Below are positions 45,424-54,145 of a stretch of 64,000 nt of DNA, in pieces (the first letter of the stretch is position 1; every line of letters starts with the position of its first letter). A model generated the notes under the pieces. That model was not told where the DNA came from. It saw only the letters and a program-made list of their open reading frames with translations, and did not search any database. This DNA comes from JBGSQR01 sp964509295. Its GTDB lineage: Bacteria > Desulfobacterota > Desulfuromonadia > Geobacterales > Pseudopelobacteraceae. The position numbers were made by a program, and so were the translations under genes. Location: the NCBI GenBank assembly GCA_964509295.1, contig CAZDWS010000015.1, forward strand, positions 29,773-93,772. Reading direction: 5' to 3'.

Positions 45424-47007
45424 TTAATAACCTGCGATGCGGGCCAGCACCCACCAGAATGCGAATGCCTTGCGGTTGGCCGTAATATGCTGGGTGTTGT
45501 GTTCACCAAAAGCGACTGTACCGCCCGGACCGTTACGGTTCTCGTACCAGTCGGTTCCCAGGGGGTGCGAATTCTGCCAGTTCAGATAGAAGTTGTCTCC
45601 ATAGGTTGTTGAAGTGGCGTCGTCATTGACATCTTCATAATAGGTATCGTTCATGGCATGGCTGTCGATAGAGTAATAATCGATGCAGTAATAACCGTGG
45701 GCTGTGCAGTAGTCGGTGATCAGTTTGGCCTGTTCTTTGGGATTGCCTGCGCCCGTATTGGCATTGCCGTTGGCATGTCCGGTCATGAATATGAACGTGA
45801 CCGGAGTCGTCCTGGTCTTTCCGGTGCCGGTACCGATCTTTGATCCGCCCTGACCATACTCGTTGATCATGGTCTGCATGGAACTCAGGTAGTTCGAGAC
45901 GGAATGGCCGGTGATATCGCACCAGGACCACATCATCACATTGATTGCGGTATTGGCCGGATTGTCCAGATATGTGCGGACCTGGTCGCGCCACGTGGCC
46001 CAGTTGGCATCCGCCTGTGAAAGGTCGGAATAGGCGCCGCCGATCTGGTTGTCCTTAAAGTCCAGTTTTGCCGGATTGGCAGCCGAGTTGCTGGTAACGG
46101 CAAATTTGGTGCTGTCGCCGGCTTTGAAGTTTTGCAGACCGTAGATACCGTAACTGACGTGTGTCCCGTGTGAAGTGTGGTTATAAGCTACATGAAGTGT
46201 TGTACGTGCCGTATTGATAAAGGAATCGGGAATGGCTCTGAGGACGGAATCCTTGGCAACGGTGTAATCCGCAATAAAATTTCCAGATACTGGGGGGGCG
46301 GCGGTTACTGTTACCGTATAGCTTTTTGTGGACGCATCTGCAGCAGTTACCAGATAGGTGACCGGAACAGTAAAATTATTTGCAGATATGCCGCTGGTCT
46401 GAATTGCGCCACTGACTTTGACCGTCTGGCCGGAGGTTGAAAAGGTTGCTGTCAGTGCAGCCAGGTTAGTGCCATTTGGAACTGTTACAGCTATTGATGT
46501 GCCGGATATTGTTCCGCTGATACCCAGAATTGAAAAGGCTGTGATGTCTTTTGAGCTGCTGGCTGAATTACTTACAGTTACCGTATAGGTTTTTGTTGAG
46601 CCGTCTTCAGCGGTCACTGTATAGGGCACCGGGGAGTTAAAGTTGTTGGCGGTTACGCTGCAACTCTGGCTGGTGCTGCCAACCTTGACGACTGTGCCTG
46701 ATGTGGAAAAAGTAGCGATCAGAGAAGAACGGCTGACGCTATATGGAAGTACCACCGAGATATTATTGCCGCTGATTGTGCCGACCGCATCTGCTGGCAG
46801 GCTGCTGTTGACCGTCTGGGTAAAGGAAAAAGCGATGATATCCTTTGTGGTACTCACTGTACCACCGCCATCGCCTCCTGTGGCATTGCTGGTATTTCCT
46901 CCACCGCAGGCTGTAAGGAGTATGGTGATGATCAGGCAGGAAAAGGTCGGTAGCAGGGTGAGAATTTTTCTGAAAGAGCCGAATGATGATTTTATCAGAC
47001 GTGGCAT
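45424..47007 (-). CDS. DUF5018-repeat surface lipoprotein, first gene of the cGAMP-switch operon
   Basis: Exported lipoprotein with lipobox LLTAC at about residue 34, then a Gly-rich linker. Two immunoglobulin-like DUF5018-type repeats follow (about 55-145 and 150-240; compare KDITAFSI, ATFSTSG, YTVTV). The C-terminal domain (about 245-527) has conserved-looking HTSHGTHVSYG, MMWSWCDITGHSV and FIFMTGHANG segments that recall SGNH/GDSL-like hydrolases, but the catalytic set is not certain. A GGGAGGA site precedes the ATG. The riboswitch lies directly upstream. Confidence 0.75.
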   Translation of the reverse strand: MPRLIKSSFGSFRKILTLLPTFSCLIITILLTACGGGNTSNATGGDGGGTVSTTKDIIAFSFTQTVNSSLPADAVGTISGNNISVVLPYSVSRSSLIATFSTSGTVVKVGSTSQSCSVTANNFNSPVPYTVTAEDGSTKTYTVTVSNSASSSKDITAFSILGISGTISGTSIAVTVPNGTNLAALTATFSTSGQTVKVSGAIQTSGISANNFTVPVTYLVTAADASTKSYTVTVTAAPPVSGNFIADYTVAKDSVLRAIPDSFINTARTTLHVAYNHTSHGTHVSYGIYGLQNFKAGDSTKFAVTSNSAANPAKLDFKDNQIGGAYSDLSQADANWATWRDQVRTYLDNPANTAINVMMWSWCDITGHSVSNYLSSMQTMINEYGQGGSKIGTGTGKTRTTPVTFIFMTGHANGNANTGAGNPKEQAKLITDYCTAHGYYCIDYYSIDSHAMNDTYYEDVNDDATSTTYGDNFYLNWQNSHPLGTDWYENRNGPGGTVAFGEHNTQHITANRKAFAFWWVLARIAGY

Positions 47008-47060
47008 GCTGTCCTCCCGGCTTGTTGGCAGTCAGGTGCAGTCGAGCCGGAATTATGAAT

Positions 47061-47109
47061 AAAAAAAAGCCGGGCCCGCTATACCTGTTGGTATTTCGGC
47101 GACCCGGCT
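47061..47109 (-). terminator. Terminator overlapping the cGAMP aptamer
   Basis: Minus-strand hairpin AGCCGGG/CCCGGCT (47109-47103 with 47074-47068), extended by CGC/GCG and ATACC/GGTAT around an AACA loop, then eight T. Its 5' arm is the 3' part of the aptamer, so aptamer and terminator are mutually exclusive. Confidence 0.85.
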
Positions 47110-47174
47110 GTCTCAGTGAGACCCTGTAGGCTTTCCGCCCCATTCTCGCGAATGGTTGAGTATTATCGTTTACC
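47090..47174 (-). promoter_or_regulatory. GEMM-Ib riboswitch, cGAMP-type
   Basis: Minus-strand aptamer: GGTA at 47174-47171 pairs with TACC at 47093-47090, then ACTCAACC, an ATTC-GCGA-GAAT hairpin, GGGGCGGAAAGCC, a GTCTC-ACT-GAGAC hairpin and AGCCGGGTCGCCGAAA. This matches the Geobacter 3',3'-cGAMP riboswitch, not the c-di-GMP type: the base equivalent to G20 is A (47161). Ligand binding should hold AGCCGGG in the aptamer and block the terminator, so it is predicted to be an ON switch. Confidence 0.85.
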
Positions 47175-47367
47175 GCTGATTGTAATTTTGTTAGTTCAGC
47201 TATTCATATACTAAAGCTCTTCAATAAATACAATCAAATTTAATGTCCTGGATATATTGCTGGGTTTGCAACCAATGAATGTTTTGTCACAGATGTTCAA
47301 TAATGTTAGAATTAGACCGAAGATAAGCTCAGTGCTGCTCATAAAAGTAAAAAGGGGGTTGTATGTT

Positions 47368-48030
47368 ATGAAAAATATTTTCAAAACAGTTGCAAGGCCT
47401 GTCGTGTTTATCAGAGTGCTGACAGTCATTATATTTGTTGCCTGTGCCGGTATTCATACCACTCAGGCCGGAACAATTGTGGACGAATGGAGCGGAGTTA
47501 AAGTCCCGCCTCCGCCCGAATTGAAGCCGGTCACGCTCAAGCCTGCTACCACCGCACTTCTTCTGCTGGATTTCAATTCCCAGACCTGTAACCTGAAAAA
47601 CCGTCCACGCTGCATTGAATCAATTCCAGCAGTTAAAAAACTGCTGGCAGAAGCTCGAATCAAAGGTGTTTCGGTTGTTTACAGCCTCTCCCCAGGGGCC
47701 AAGGCAACCGATATCGCGGCAGAACTTGCACCTCTGAACGGCGAACCGGTAGTTACTTCCGGCCCGGATAAGTTTTTAGGGACAGAGTTGGAAAAAATAT
47801 TGAGGGAAAAGAAGATTGAAACGGTTATTGTTACCGGCACTGCTGCTCATGGGGCTGTGCTTAATACTGCCAGCGGTGCGGCTTTTAGGGGTATAAATGT
47901 GATTGTTCCGGTTGATGGGTTATCGGCAGAGTCTTTATTTCCCGAGCTGTATGTTGTCTGGAACCTCGCCAATGCGCCGCGTGTTTCGGCAAAAACTACT
48001 ATTACCAAAATGGGCTTGATAACGTTCTAA
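47368..48030 (+). CDS. Exported isochorismatase-fold protein lacking the catalytic Cys
   Basis: Secreted member of the isochorismatase/cysteine hydrolase superfamily. With the ATG at 47368 (AAGGGGG site) it has 220 residues and a signal peptide of about 35. The family Asp (LLLDFNSQ) and Lys (SGPDKFLGTEL) are present, but where the nucleophile Cys is expected the sequence reads VTGTAAHGAVL, with Ala in its place. It is likely a non-catalytic relative or an enzyme with a different chemistry. It is divergent from the lipoprotein operon. Confidence 0.75.
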   Translation: MKNIFKTVARPVVFIRVLTVIIFVACAGIHTTQAGTIVDEWSGVKVPPPPELKPVTLKPATTALLLLDFNSQTCNLKNRPRCIESIPAVKKLLAEARIKGVSVVYSLSPGAKATDIAAELAPLNGEPVVTSGPDKFLGTELEKILREKKIETVIVTGTAAHGAVLNTASGAAFRGINVIVPVDGLSAESLFPELYVVWNLANAPRVSAKTTITKMGLITF

Positions 48031-48034
48031 GTAA

Positions 48035-48069
48035 AAGACCCCCTAGGTTTACAAAACCTCGGGGGTCTT
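48035..48069. terminator. Terminator between isochorismatase-fold and cytochrome genes
   Basis: Hairpin AAGACCCCC-TAGGTT / AACCT-GGGGGTCTT with one mismatch, shared by convergent genes. Confidence 0.8.
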
Positions 48070-48098
48070 CCTTAATTCAAAATGAATAAAATCAGCAA

Positions 48099-48548
48099 TT
48101 AATATTTCAATTTCAAAAGTCCCAGCTCCTCTTTTGTCACATCCTTGAAGCGCTTCGTATTCCAGTTACCTATCCAGGATTTGAACAGTTCCAGGTTTGC
48201 TTTACGCTCTGCTTCACTATTCCCTAAATACTCATACATGTTTCCAGCTTTTTTAGTCGGCAGGTTGCTGCCGTCGTCCAGACGACGCATCATGGCACCC
48301 GAATATGGCCAGCCAACGTAGGTAATAATGTAGCTGTAACTGTCCATACGCATACCAATGCCTTTTGCGGTCCACATTTTCTTGTCTTTGGCAAACTCGT
48401 TGTAATCCGGAGAACCGGCACCGTGACAGGCGGCACATTGTTTATCAAATACCGGCTTGATGTCCTTCTGCCAGGTCACATCTGCTGCCAGCAATTGGGA
48501 AGCTCCTGAAACAGCCATGATGGCCAAGGCGATTGCAATTTTTTTCAT
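48099..48548 (-). CDS. Monohaem c-type cytochrome
   Basis: Exported cytochrome c of 149 residues. The signal peptide (about 1-22) ends LLAAD. One haem-binding motif CAACH is at about residue 38-42 (FDKQCAACHGAG), and Met residues in GMRMDSY are candidates for the distal ligand. A GGGAG site precedes the ATG. It is probably periplasmic; it could pass electrons to or from membrane complexes. Its role in extracellular respiration is not shown here. Confidence 0.9.
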   Translation of the reverse strand: MKKIAIALAIMAVSGASQLLAADVTWQKDIKPVFDKQCAACHGAGSPDYNEFAKDKKMWTAKGIGMRMDSYSYIITYVGWPYSGAMMRRLDDGSNLPTKKAGNMYEYLGNSEAERKANLELFKSWIGNWNTKRFKDVTKEELGLLKLKY

Positions 48549-48643
48549 GATTATTTCTCCCTGTACTGTTTATGTTGAAATTTTTTGATAATGGATTTCA
48601 TTATATTTATGATGAGCAAAAATTGCAATAGATTAGATTGATA

Positions 48644-50101
48644 TTATCTTCTGGCACCACCAAATATTGAACCCAGAACGCCACGAATTATCTGACGTCC
48701 CACCTGACTGCCAATGGCCCGCGCAGCACTGGTTGCAAAGGCCCCCAGAATCTCTTCCACCTGGCTGGACTGATTGCCCCGACCTGTTGACGCCTGTGAT
48801 GGTGCTTCTGCTGCCGCCGCCTCGGCTCTGGCCTTGAGTTTTTCATAGGCTGATTCGCGATCAACCTGTTTTTCGTAAAACCCTGACAGCGGCGAGCCGC
48901 TGATGATTGTCGACCGCTCCTGGGCAGACAGCGGCGTAAACCGGCTGGCTGGAGGACAGATCAGGGCCCGTTCCACAATCGTGGGCGATCCCTTGTCATC
49001 CAGTACCGATACCAGCGCCTCACCCACACCCAGTTCGGTTATGATATCTGCCACTTCAAAGTCCGGATTGGCACGGAATGTCTCTGCTGCGGCGCGAACC
49101 GCTTTCTGGTCCTGGGGGGTGAAGGCGCGCAGGGCATGCTGTACCCGGTTTCCCAGTTGGCCAAGAACCGTATCAGGAAGATCTGCCGGATTCTGGGTGA
49201 CAAAATAGACCCCGACACCTTTGGAGCGGATCAGACGGACGACTTGCTCGATCTTTTCCACAAGTGCTTTGGGGGCTTCGTTGAATAACAGGTGAGCTTC
49301 ATCAAAGAAAAAGATCAATTTGGGTTTGTCCGGATCTCCCATTTCCGGCAGCTGTTCAAACAGTTCGGAAAGCATCCAGAGCAGAAAGGTGGCGTAAAGC
49401 TTGGGAGATTGCATCAGGCGGTCAGCTGCCAGGATATTTATGACGCCGCGACCGTCGCTGTCTGTCTGAATAAAGTCCTGCAGATTGAGGGCCGGTTCGC
49501 CGAAGAACTGTTCTCCACCCTGTTCGGCCAGGGCCAGCAGGTTGCGTTGGATGGCACCGATACTGGCTGCGGAAATATTTCCGTAAGTTGTCTGCAGCCC
49601 GGACGCATTTTCCCCCACATGGCGGATCATGGCCTGCAGGTCTTTGAAATCCAGCAGCAGAAGACCATTGTCATCGGCCACCTTGAAGACCAGGCTTAAT
49701 ACTCCGCTCTGGACGTCATTCAGGTTCAGCAGCCGCGACAGAAGGAGAGGTCCCATTTCGGAAACAGTAGTCCGGATCGGATGCCCCTGTTCTCCAAACA
49801 TATCCCATAACACAACCGGAAATGACTGCAAGCTGAAATCACTTACACCTGTAGCCTTGACCCGTTCAGCTATTTTAGGGCTCTCGTCTCCGGCGGTCGC
49901 CAAACCCGATAGGTCCCCTTTTACATCGGCCATGAAAACCGGCACCCCGATACTGCTGAACCTCTCGGCAAGTACACGCAGGGTTACGGTCTTTCCGGTT
50001 CCTGTCGCTCCGGCAATCAGGCCGTGACGATTGGACATCTTTGACAGCAGGTGAACTTCTTTTTTACCTTTGGCAATCAGAAAAGTCTCTGGATCAGTCA
50101 T
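48644..50101 (-). CDS. HerA/DUF853-type ATPase
   Basis: P-loop ATPase of the DUF853 (YjgR) branch related to HerA/FtsK DNA translocases. The 485 residues have Walker A (GATGTGKTVTLR, about 31-42), MADVKGDLSGLA, Walker B (IFFFDEAHLLF near 250) and an arginine-bearing LIRSKGVGVYFVTQNP. The Ala/Ser-rich region (about 410-450) joins to a Gly/Ile-rich C-terminus (SQVGRQIIRGVLGSIFGG). Cellular function is not established. It lies upstream of the cytochrome gene on the same strand. Confidence 0.88.
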   Translation of the reverse strand: MTDPETFLIAKGKKEVHLLSKMSNRHGLIAGATGTGKTVTLRVLAERFSSIGVPVFMADVKGDLSGLATAGDESPKIAERVKATGVSDFSLQSFPVVLWDMFGEQGHPIRTTVSEMGPLLLSRLLNLNDVQSGVLSLVFKVADDNGLLLLDFKDLQAMIRHVGENASGLQTTYGNISAASIGAIQRNLLALAEQGGEQFFGEPALNLQDFIQTDSDGRGVINILAADRLMQSPKLYATFLLWMLSELFEQLPEMGDPDKPKLIFFFDEAHLLFNEAPKALVEKIEQVVRLIRSKGVGVYFVTQNPADLPDTVLGQLGNRVQHALRAFTPQDQKAVRAAAETFRANPDFEVADIITELGVGEALVSVLDDKGSPTIVERALICPPASRFTPLSAQERSTIISGSPLSGFYEKQVDRESAYEKLKARAEAAAAEAPSQASTGRGNQSSQVEEILGAFATSAARAIGSQVGRQIIRGVLGSIFGGARR

Positions 50102-50184
50102 GAAATTGTCCCCTTGATACGAGTTTTAGAGCAGTCAGGAATATCTCACTTTGCATAATATCGTGCAAGAATTTGTATGCGGAT

Positions 50185-51171
50185 TCAGTGCTCAAGGTGT
50201 TTACGGAGAAAAATTTTTAACTTGGAGTAGGCATCAGCACGAGCTGCAGGATTGGATGCTGTGGTTACACCTTTGCCCGGATTGACTCCGTTGGGCACTT
50301 CCAGACGTTTGCGCGGCTGTGATGATGGGCCGTCAAACCCGTGATGGGCATCGGGATAAACTGTGATCGACGCATTCTCACCGGCTGCTTTCAGATTTTC
50401 TGCCAATTCAATACATGGTTCTGGTGCTGTCCAGTCATCACTGCCACCGATGAAAAATGTAATAGGAGCGGCCAAAGAGTAGCCGGTATTACTGTTCAGT
50501 GATTCTCTGCAGCCGGGATAAAAGGCGACACCGGCACGGAAATAGGGTGCGGGGGGAGTTCGGAAATTCCATGTTGCAACAGCCGGCTGTTTAATGTTGA
50601 GAGTTGCCAGAACCGCACTTGCTCCGTGTGACCAGCCGAGTAGGGCAATTTTGTCCTGAAGAATGTCATTGCGGCTCTGTAGCCAGGCCAGTGCCCCCTG
50701 GGCATCAAGGCGTCGCTGTTTTTGTGTGATAATTCTTTGTTTGTTTTCTATAGTGCATATTTCTTCAGTGCCGCGTGAACGGAAACTGTCCGGAAAAAGG
50801 ACAGCATAGCCCTGGGAAACGAGGAGTTCGGCCATCAGCTGGTGACGGGCAGATAAGGATTCTTTTTTTGATTTTGCACTGCTGTACATGCCTCCGCAGC
50901 CATGCATGGCAATAACGGCAGGCAGGCGTTTGGAACCGGTATTTTGGGGTCTGAAGTAAAGTGCCTTAATTATTACCGGATTGTCATGATCCATGGAATA
51001 AAAACTGACACGCTCTGGAATGCTTTTAACCGGTATAACTTGCGGGTCCGTTATAAGAGGTGGTTTTACTGTGGCAGTGGTAACCTGTTTGTGGCAGGAA
51101 GTGGCCAGAGTAATAAGCATAACGGCCGTAATTAGAGAGTAAAACTTTTTTTGGCTAAGATCTGGCAGCAT
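50185..51171 (-). CDS. Exported dienelactone-hydrolase-family lipoprotein
   Basis: Alpha/beta-hydrolase with an N-terminal lipoprotein signal (lipobox LATSC near residue 26), 328 residues. The nucleophile elbow is GWSHGA, the acid is probably the Asp of GGSDDWTAPEPC and the His is in DAHHGFDG, matching the dienelactone hydrolase/YdeN-type order. MHGCGGMY near residue 92 would form the oxyanion hole. A GGGGAG site precedes the ATG. The substrate is unknown. It is oriented away from the D-cysteine desulfhydrase gene. Confidence 0.82.
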   Translation of the reverse strand: MLPDLSQKKFYSLITAVMLITLATSCHKQVTTATVKPPLITDPQVIPVKSIPERVSFYSMDHDNPVIIKALYFRPQNTGSKRLPAVIAMHGCGGMYSSAKSKKESLSARHQLMAELLVSQGYAVLFPDSFRSRGTEEICTIENKQRIITQKQRRLDAQGALAWLQSRNDILQDKIALLGWSHGASAVLATLNIKQPAVATWNFRTPPAPYFRAGVAFYPGCRESLNSNTGYSLAAPITFFIGGSDDWTAPEPCIELAENLKAAGENASITVYPDAHHGFDGPSSQPRKRLEVPNGVNPGKGVTTASNPAARADAYSKLKIFLRKHLEH

Positions 51172-51315
51172 TTCAACTCCCCATTTCTAAATGAAATATT
51201 GAATTTGGATTGTTGTCAATAGTGTGCAGAATAAAACAGTGTTACATGTGATAATATTTCAATTTAAGATAGAATACATAAATTGTGGAAAAATACCTAG
51301 TCATTGGAGTTAAAC

Positions 51316-52314
51316 ATGAATTTGGCAAAGTTTCCCAGAAGACGCTATACAACCGGCCAGACACCATTGGAGTTTTTACCGCGATTTTCCCAGGCGGTTG
51401 GAGGTCCGAGTATTTTTGTCAAACGTGATGACCTGCTTGGTTTGACTGCGGGTGGCAACAAAACCCGCAAGCTGGAATTTCTGGTAGCCGACGCCCTGCT
51501 GCAGGGTGCGGATACGCTGGTAACCTGCGGGGCTGTCCAATCCAACCATTGTCGTTTGACCCTGTCGGCAGCAGTAAAAGAAGGCATGCAGTGTCATCTG
51601 GTTTTGGAAGAACGTGTGGCAGGAAGTTACAAACCAAATGGAAGCGGCAACAATTTTCTCTTTCATGTTCTGGGTGCAGACTCCATATCGGTTGTAAAGG
51701 GCGGTTCGGACATGCTGGAACAGATGCAGGCTATAGCTGAAAATCTCAAGCTCGCCGGAAGGAAGCCATATATTATTCCGGGAGGCGGATCCAATGCCAT
51801 AGGTGCCACAGGTTATGTTGCTTGTGCAGAAGAGATTCTCAGCCAGGCATTTGACCAGGGGATAAACTTTGATCATGTTGTTACCACCAGCGGCAGTGCC
51901 GGAACCCATGCCGGGCTGGCGGTCGGTTTTTTCGGCAACAACTCCAATATCCCGGTAATCGGCATCAATATCAGCCGTAAAAAGGAACCGCAGGAGAACC
52001 TGGTTTATGAACTGGCCCGGAAAACAGCGGAAAGGCTTGAACTGCAAACTCCTGTACCACGTGAAAGTATCGTCTGTTATGATGAGTATGTGGGACCCGG
52101 TTATTCGTTGCCAACGGATGCCATGATTGATGCTGTCAAACTGCTGGCCAGGACAGAGGGGATTCTGCTTGATCCTGTCTATACCGGCAAAGCCATGGCC
52201 GGTTTGATCGGGCTGGTCAGGCAGGGGGCTTTCAAAAAAAGCGACAATGTTCTGTTTGTGCATACAGGCGGTTCACCGGCCCTGTATTCCTATGAAGGTC
52301 TGTTTTTTGAGTAA
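51316..52314 (+). CDS. dcyD: D-cysteine desulfhydrase (PLP-dependent)
   Basis: Converts D-cysteine to pyruvate, ammonia and sulfide; the family also includes ACC deaminase. The 332-residue product has the PLP Lys in TAGGNKTRKLEF, CGAVQSNHCRLT (the Ser-Asn site) and TSGSAGTHAGLA for phosphate binding. The ATG at 51316 has a GGAG site. It begins a three-gene run with a racemase-family gene and a YeiH-type transporter, suggesting sulfur-amino-acid degradation. D-cysteine versus ACC specificity cannot be assigned by eye. Confidence 0.85.
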   Translation: MNLAKFPRRRYTTGQTPLEFLPRFSQAVGGPSIFVKRDDLLGLTAGGNKTRKLEFLVADALLQGADTLVTCGAVQSNHCRLTLSAAVKEGMQCHLVLEERVAGSYKPNGSGNNFLFHVLGADSISVVKGGSDMLEQMQAIAENLKLAGRKPYIIPGGGSNAIGATGYVACAEEILSQAFDQGINFDHVVTTSGSAGTHAGLAVGFFGNNSNIPVIGINISRKKEPQENLVYELARKTAERLELQTPVPRESIVCYDEYVGPGYSLPTDAMIDAVKLLARTEGILLDPVYTGKAMAGLIGLVRQGAFKKSDNVLFVHTGGSPALYSYEGLFFE

Positions 52315-52407
52315 AGATTTGTAAAATGACAGTTGTGCCTGGTTAGGGTTCTGGTGGTGTTCAAACCAGTCAACGTGTAAATAGCACAATCATGAAAGGC
52401 ATTTCAT

Positions 52408-53109
52408 ATGAATAAAATAGTAGGAGTACTGGGCGGCATGGGGCCGTTGGCAACTGCCGACCTGTTTACCAAGATAGTCTTGGCCACACCGGCAGCTGTG
52501 GATCAGGACCACCTGAGAATAATTATAGACAATCACCCCCAAATACCTTCGCGGGTGGATTTTATAAATGGTGTCGGCGTAAATCCGCTGCCGCAAATGG
52601 TTGAATCTGCCAGACTGCTGGAAAAGGCCGGGGCGGATTTTATTGTGATTCCGTGTAATACGGCCCATTACTGGTTTGCTGAAATTCAGGCAGCAGTTGG
52701 CGTACCCATGTTTAACATAATTACCTGTGCCGCAGAATATGTGGCCGGGCAGGCAGGAGGGGTGCCGGAACGTATTTTGCTGCTGGCCCGAAAAGTCACC
52801 CTGAAAACCGGCCTGTTTCAGGCCGAATTCAAAGCGCTGGGGCTGGAGCTGATAGTACCTGCAATCGATGAACAGGATCTGATAGAAATGGCAGTTGAAG
52901 GCGTCAAGGCCGGTGAAATTGCTAAAAGCCCGTACCTGAGCGGATTCAGCACAATGCTTGACAGCTATCATCAGGCAGGAGTAACGGCAGTTTTGGCCGG
53001 ATGCACGGAAATACCCCTGATGTTCCCATATCTGAAAGACAATCTGAAAAAATACGATACAAATATGATTCTGGCGGAAAAAGTAGTCAGAGAGGCGACA
53101 GGTTCATAA
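52408..53109 (+). CDS. Aspartate/glutamate racemase-family protein
   Basis: PLP-independent amino-acid racemase of the Asp/Glu family. The 233 residues contain GVLGGMGPLATADLF, the two catalytic Cys in VIPCNTAHYW and LAGCTEIPLM, and FTDNHPQIPSR-like IIDNHPQIPSR. It follows the D-cysteine desulfhydrase gene, so it may feed a D-amino acid to it. The natural substrate is unknown. Confidence 0.88.
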   Translation: MNKIVGVLGGMGPLATADLFTKIVLATPAAVDQDHLRIIIDNHPQIPSRVDFINGVGVNPLPQMVESARLLEKAGADFIVIPCNTAHYWFAEIQAAVGVPMFNIITCAAEYVAGQAGGVPERILLLARKVTLKTGLFQAEFKALGLELIVPAIDEQDLIEMAVEGVKAGEIAKSPYLSGFSTMLDSYHQAGVTAVLAGCTEIPLMFPYLKDNLKKYDTNMILAEKVVREATGS

Positions 53110-54045
53110 TTGATTAACAATGAAAACATGCGGAAAGGTTTGTTTGTAATATGTCTGCTGGGCTGCACACTGCCCATGGCCGGTACGGCCTTTGGTCTGA
53201 TGGGCGGCATTGCTTTCAGTCTGCTGTTGGGCAATCCATGGCCGAAACAGTCTTCTAAATTCAGCAAGATTCTGCTGCAGATATCGGTGGTTGGTCTCGG
53301 TTTCGGACTCAGTCTCAAACAGATCGTCCATACTGGGAAACAGTCCTTTGTGTTTACCATTGTCGGTATTACTCTTACCCTGGCAATTGGTTATCTGTTG
53401 GGCCGAGTCTTTAAAACTGAAAAAAATACCTCGTTACTGATCTCATTTGGCACTGCCATCTGCGGCGGCAGCGCCATCGCAGCCATGGCACCGGTTATCA
53501 AATCAAAAGACGAAGAAACCTCTGTTGCATTGGCTACCGTATTCACACTGAATGCAGCCGGCCTGCTGCTGTTTCCATTGATCGGGCATGCACTGTCTAT
53601 GAACCAGACTCTTTTCGGCACCTGGGCGGCTCTGGCTATTCATGATACCAGCAGTGTGGTCGGCGCGACTGCAGCCTACGGATCCCAGGCACTGGCCGTC
53701 GGGACGACGGTCAAACTGACCAGGGCGTTGTGGATCACTCCGGTAGTTCTCGTTGTTGCCTGGATGAATGGCTCCAGGCAAAAGGCCTCGATTCCATTGT
53801 TTATTATCGGTTTTATACTGGCGGCTGTAATTGCAACCCTGTTGCCGCAGTTTGCAACTGTCTGGCAATTTCTGGTATCCATTGCAAAGCAAAGCCTGGT
53901 TGTTACCCTGTTTCTGATCGGCTCCGGGCTGACCAGGGCGGTACTGCAGAAGGTCGGGTTTCGTCCTTTTCTGCAGGCAGTTTCGCTCTGGGTCCTGGTC
54001 AGTACTGTTTCGCTTATGGCGCTGCTGATGCTTGGCTTGAGTTGA
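53110..54045 (+). CDS. YeiH-family (UPF0324) putative sulfate/sulfite exporter
   Basis: Inner-membrane protein of the YeiH/UPF0324 family with about 9-10 hydrophobic segments in 311 residues; SFGTAICGGSAIAAMAPVI is the family signature. The start is uncertain: TTG at 53110, directly after the racemase stop, or ATG at 53128. A family role as exporter of sulfate or sulfite is proposed, not proved; here it could export the sulfur released by the desulfhydrase. Confidence 0.82.
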   Translation: MINNENMRKGLFVICLLGCTLPMAGTAFGLMGGIAFSLLLGNPWPKQSSKFSKILLQISVVGLGFGLSLKQIVHTGKQSFVFTIVGITLTLAIGYLLGRVFKTEKNTSLLISFGTAICGGSAIAAMAPVIKSKDEETSVALATVFTLNAAGLLLFPLIGHALSMNQTLFGTWAALAIHDTSSVVGATAAYGSQALAVGTTVKLTRALWITPVVLVVAWMNGSRQKASIPLFIIGFILAAVIATLLPQFATVWQFLVSIAKQSLVVTLFLIGSGLTRAVLQKVGFRPFLQAVSLWVLVSTVSLMALLMLGLS

Positions 54046-54118
54046 GTGTCTCGCAAAAAGTCAGAATATGGTCTGAATTAGTAATGTTTGCAGGATGAAA
54101 TTAAATATTTAAAAATAA

Positions 54119-54132
54119 TATGACCGGTCATA
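54119..54132. promoter_or_regulatory. Perfect 14-base palindrome downstream of the yeiH-like gene
   Basis: TATGACCGGTCATA. The core resembles a TetR- or LysR-type operator, but no promoter is evident beside it. Confidence 0.25.
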
Positions 54133-54145
54133 TATGATTAAAATA

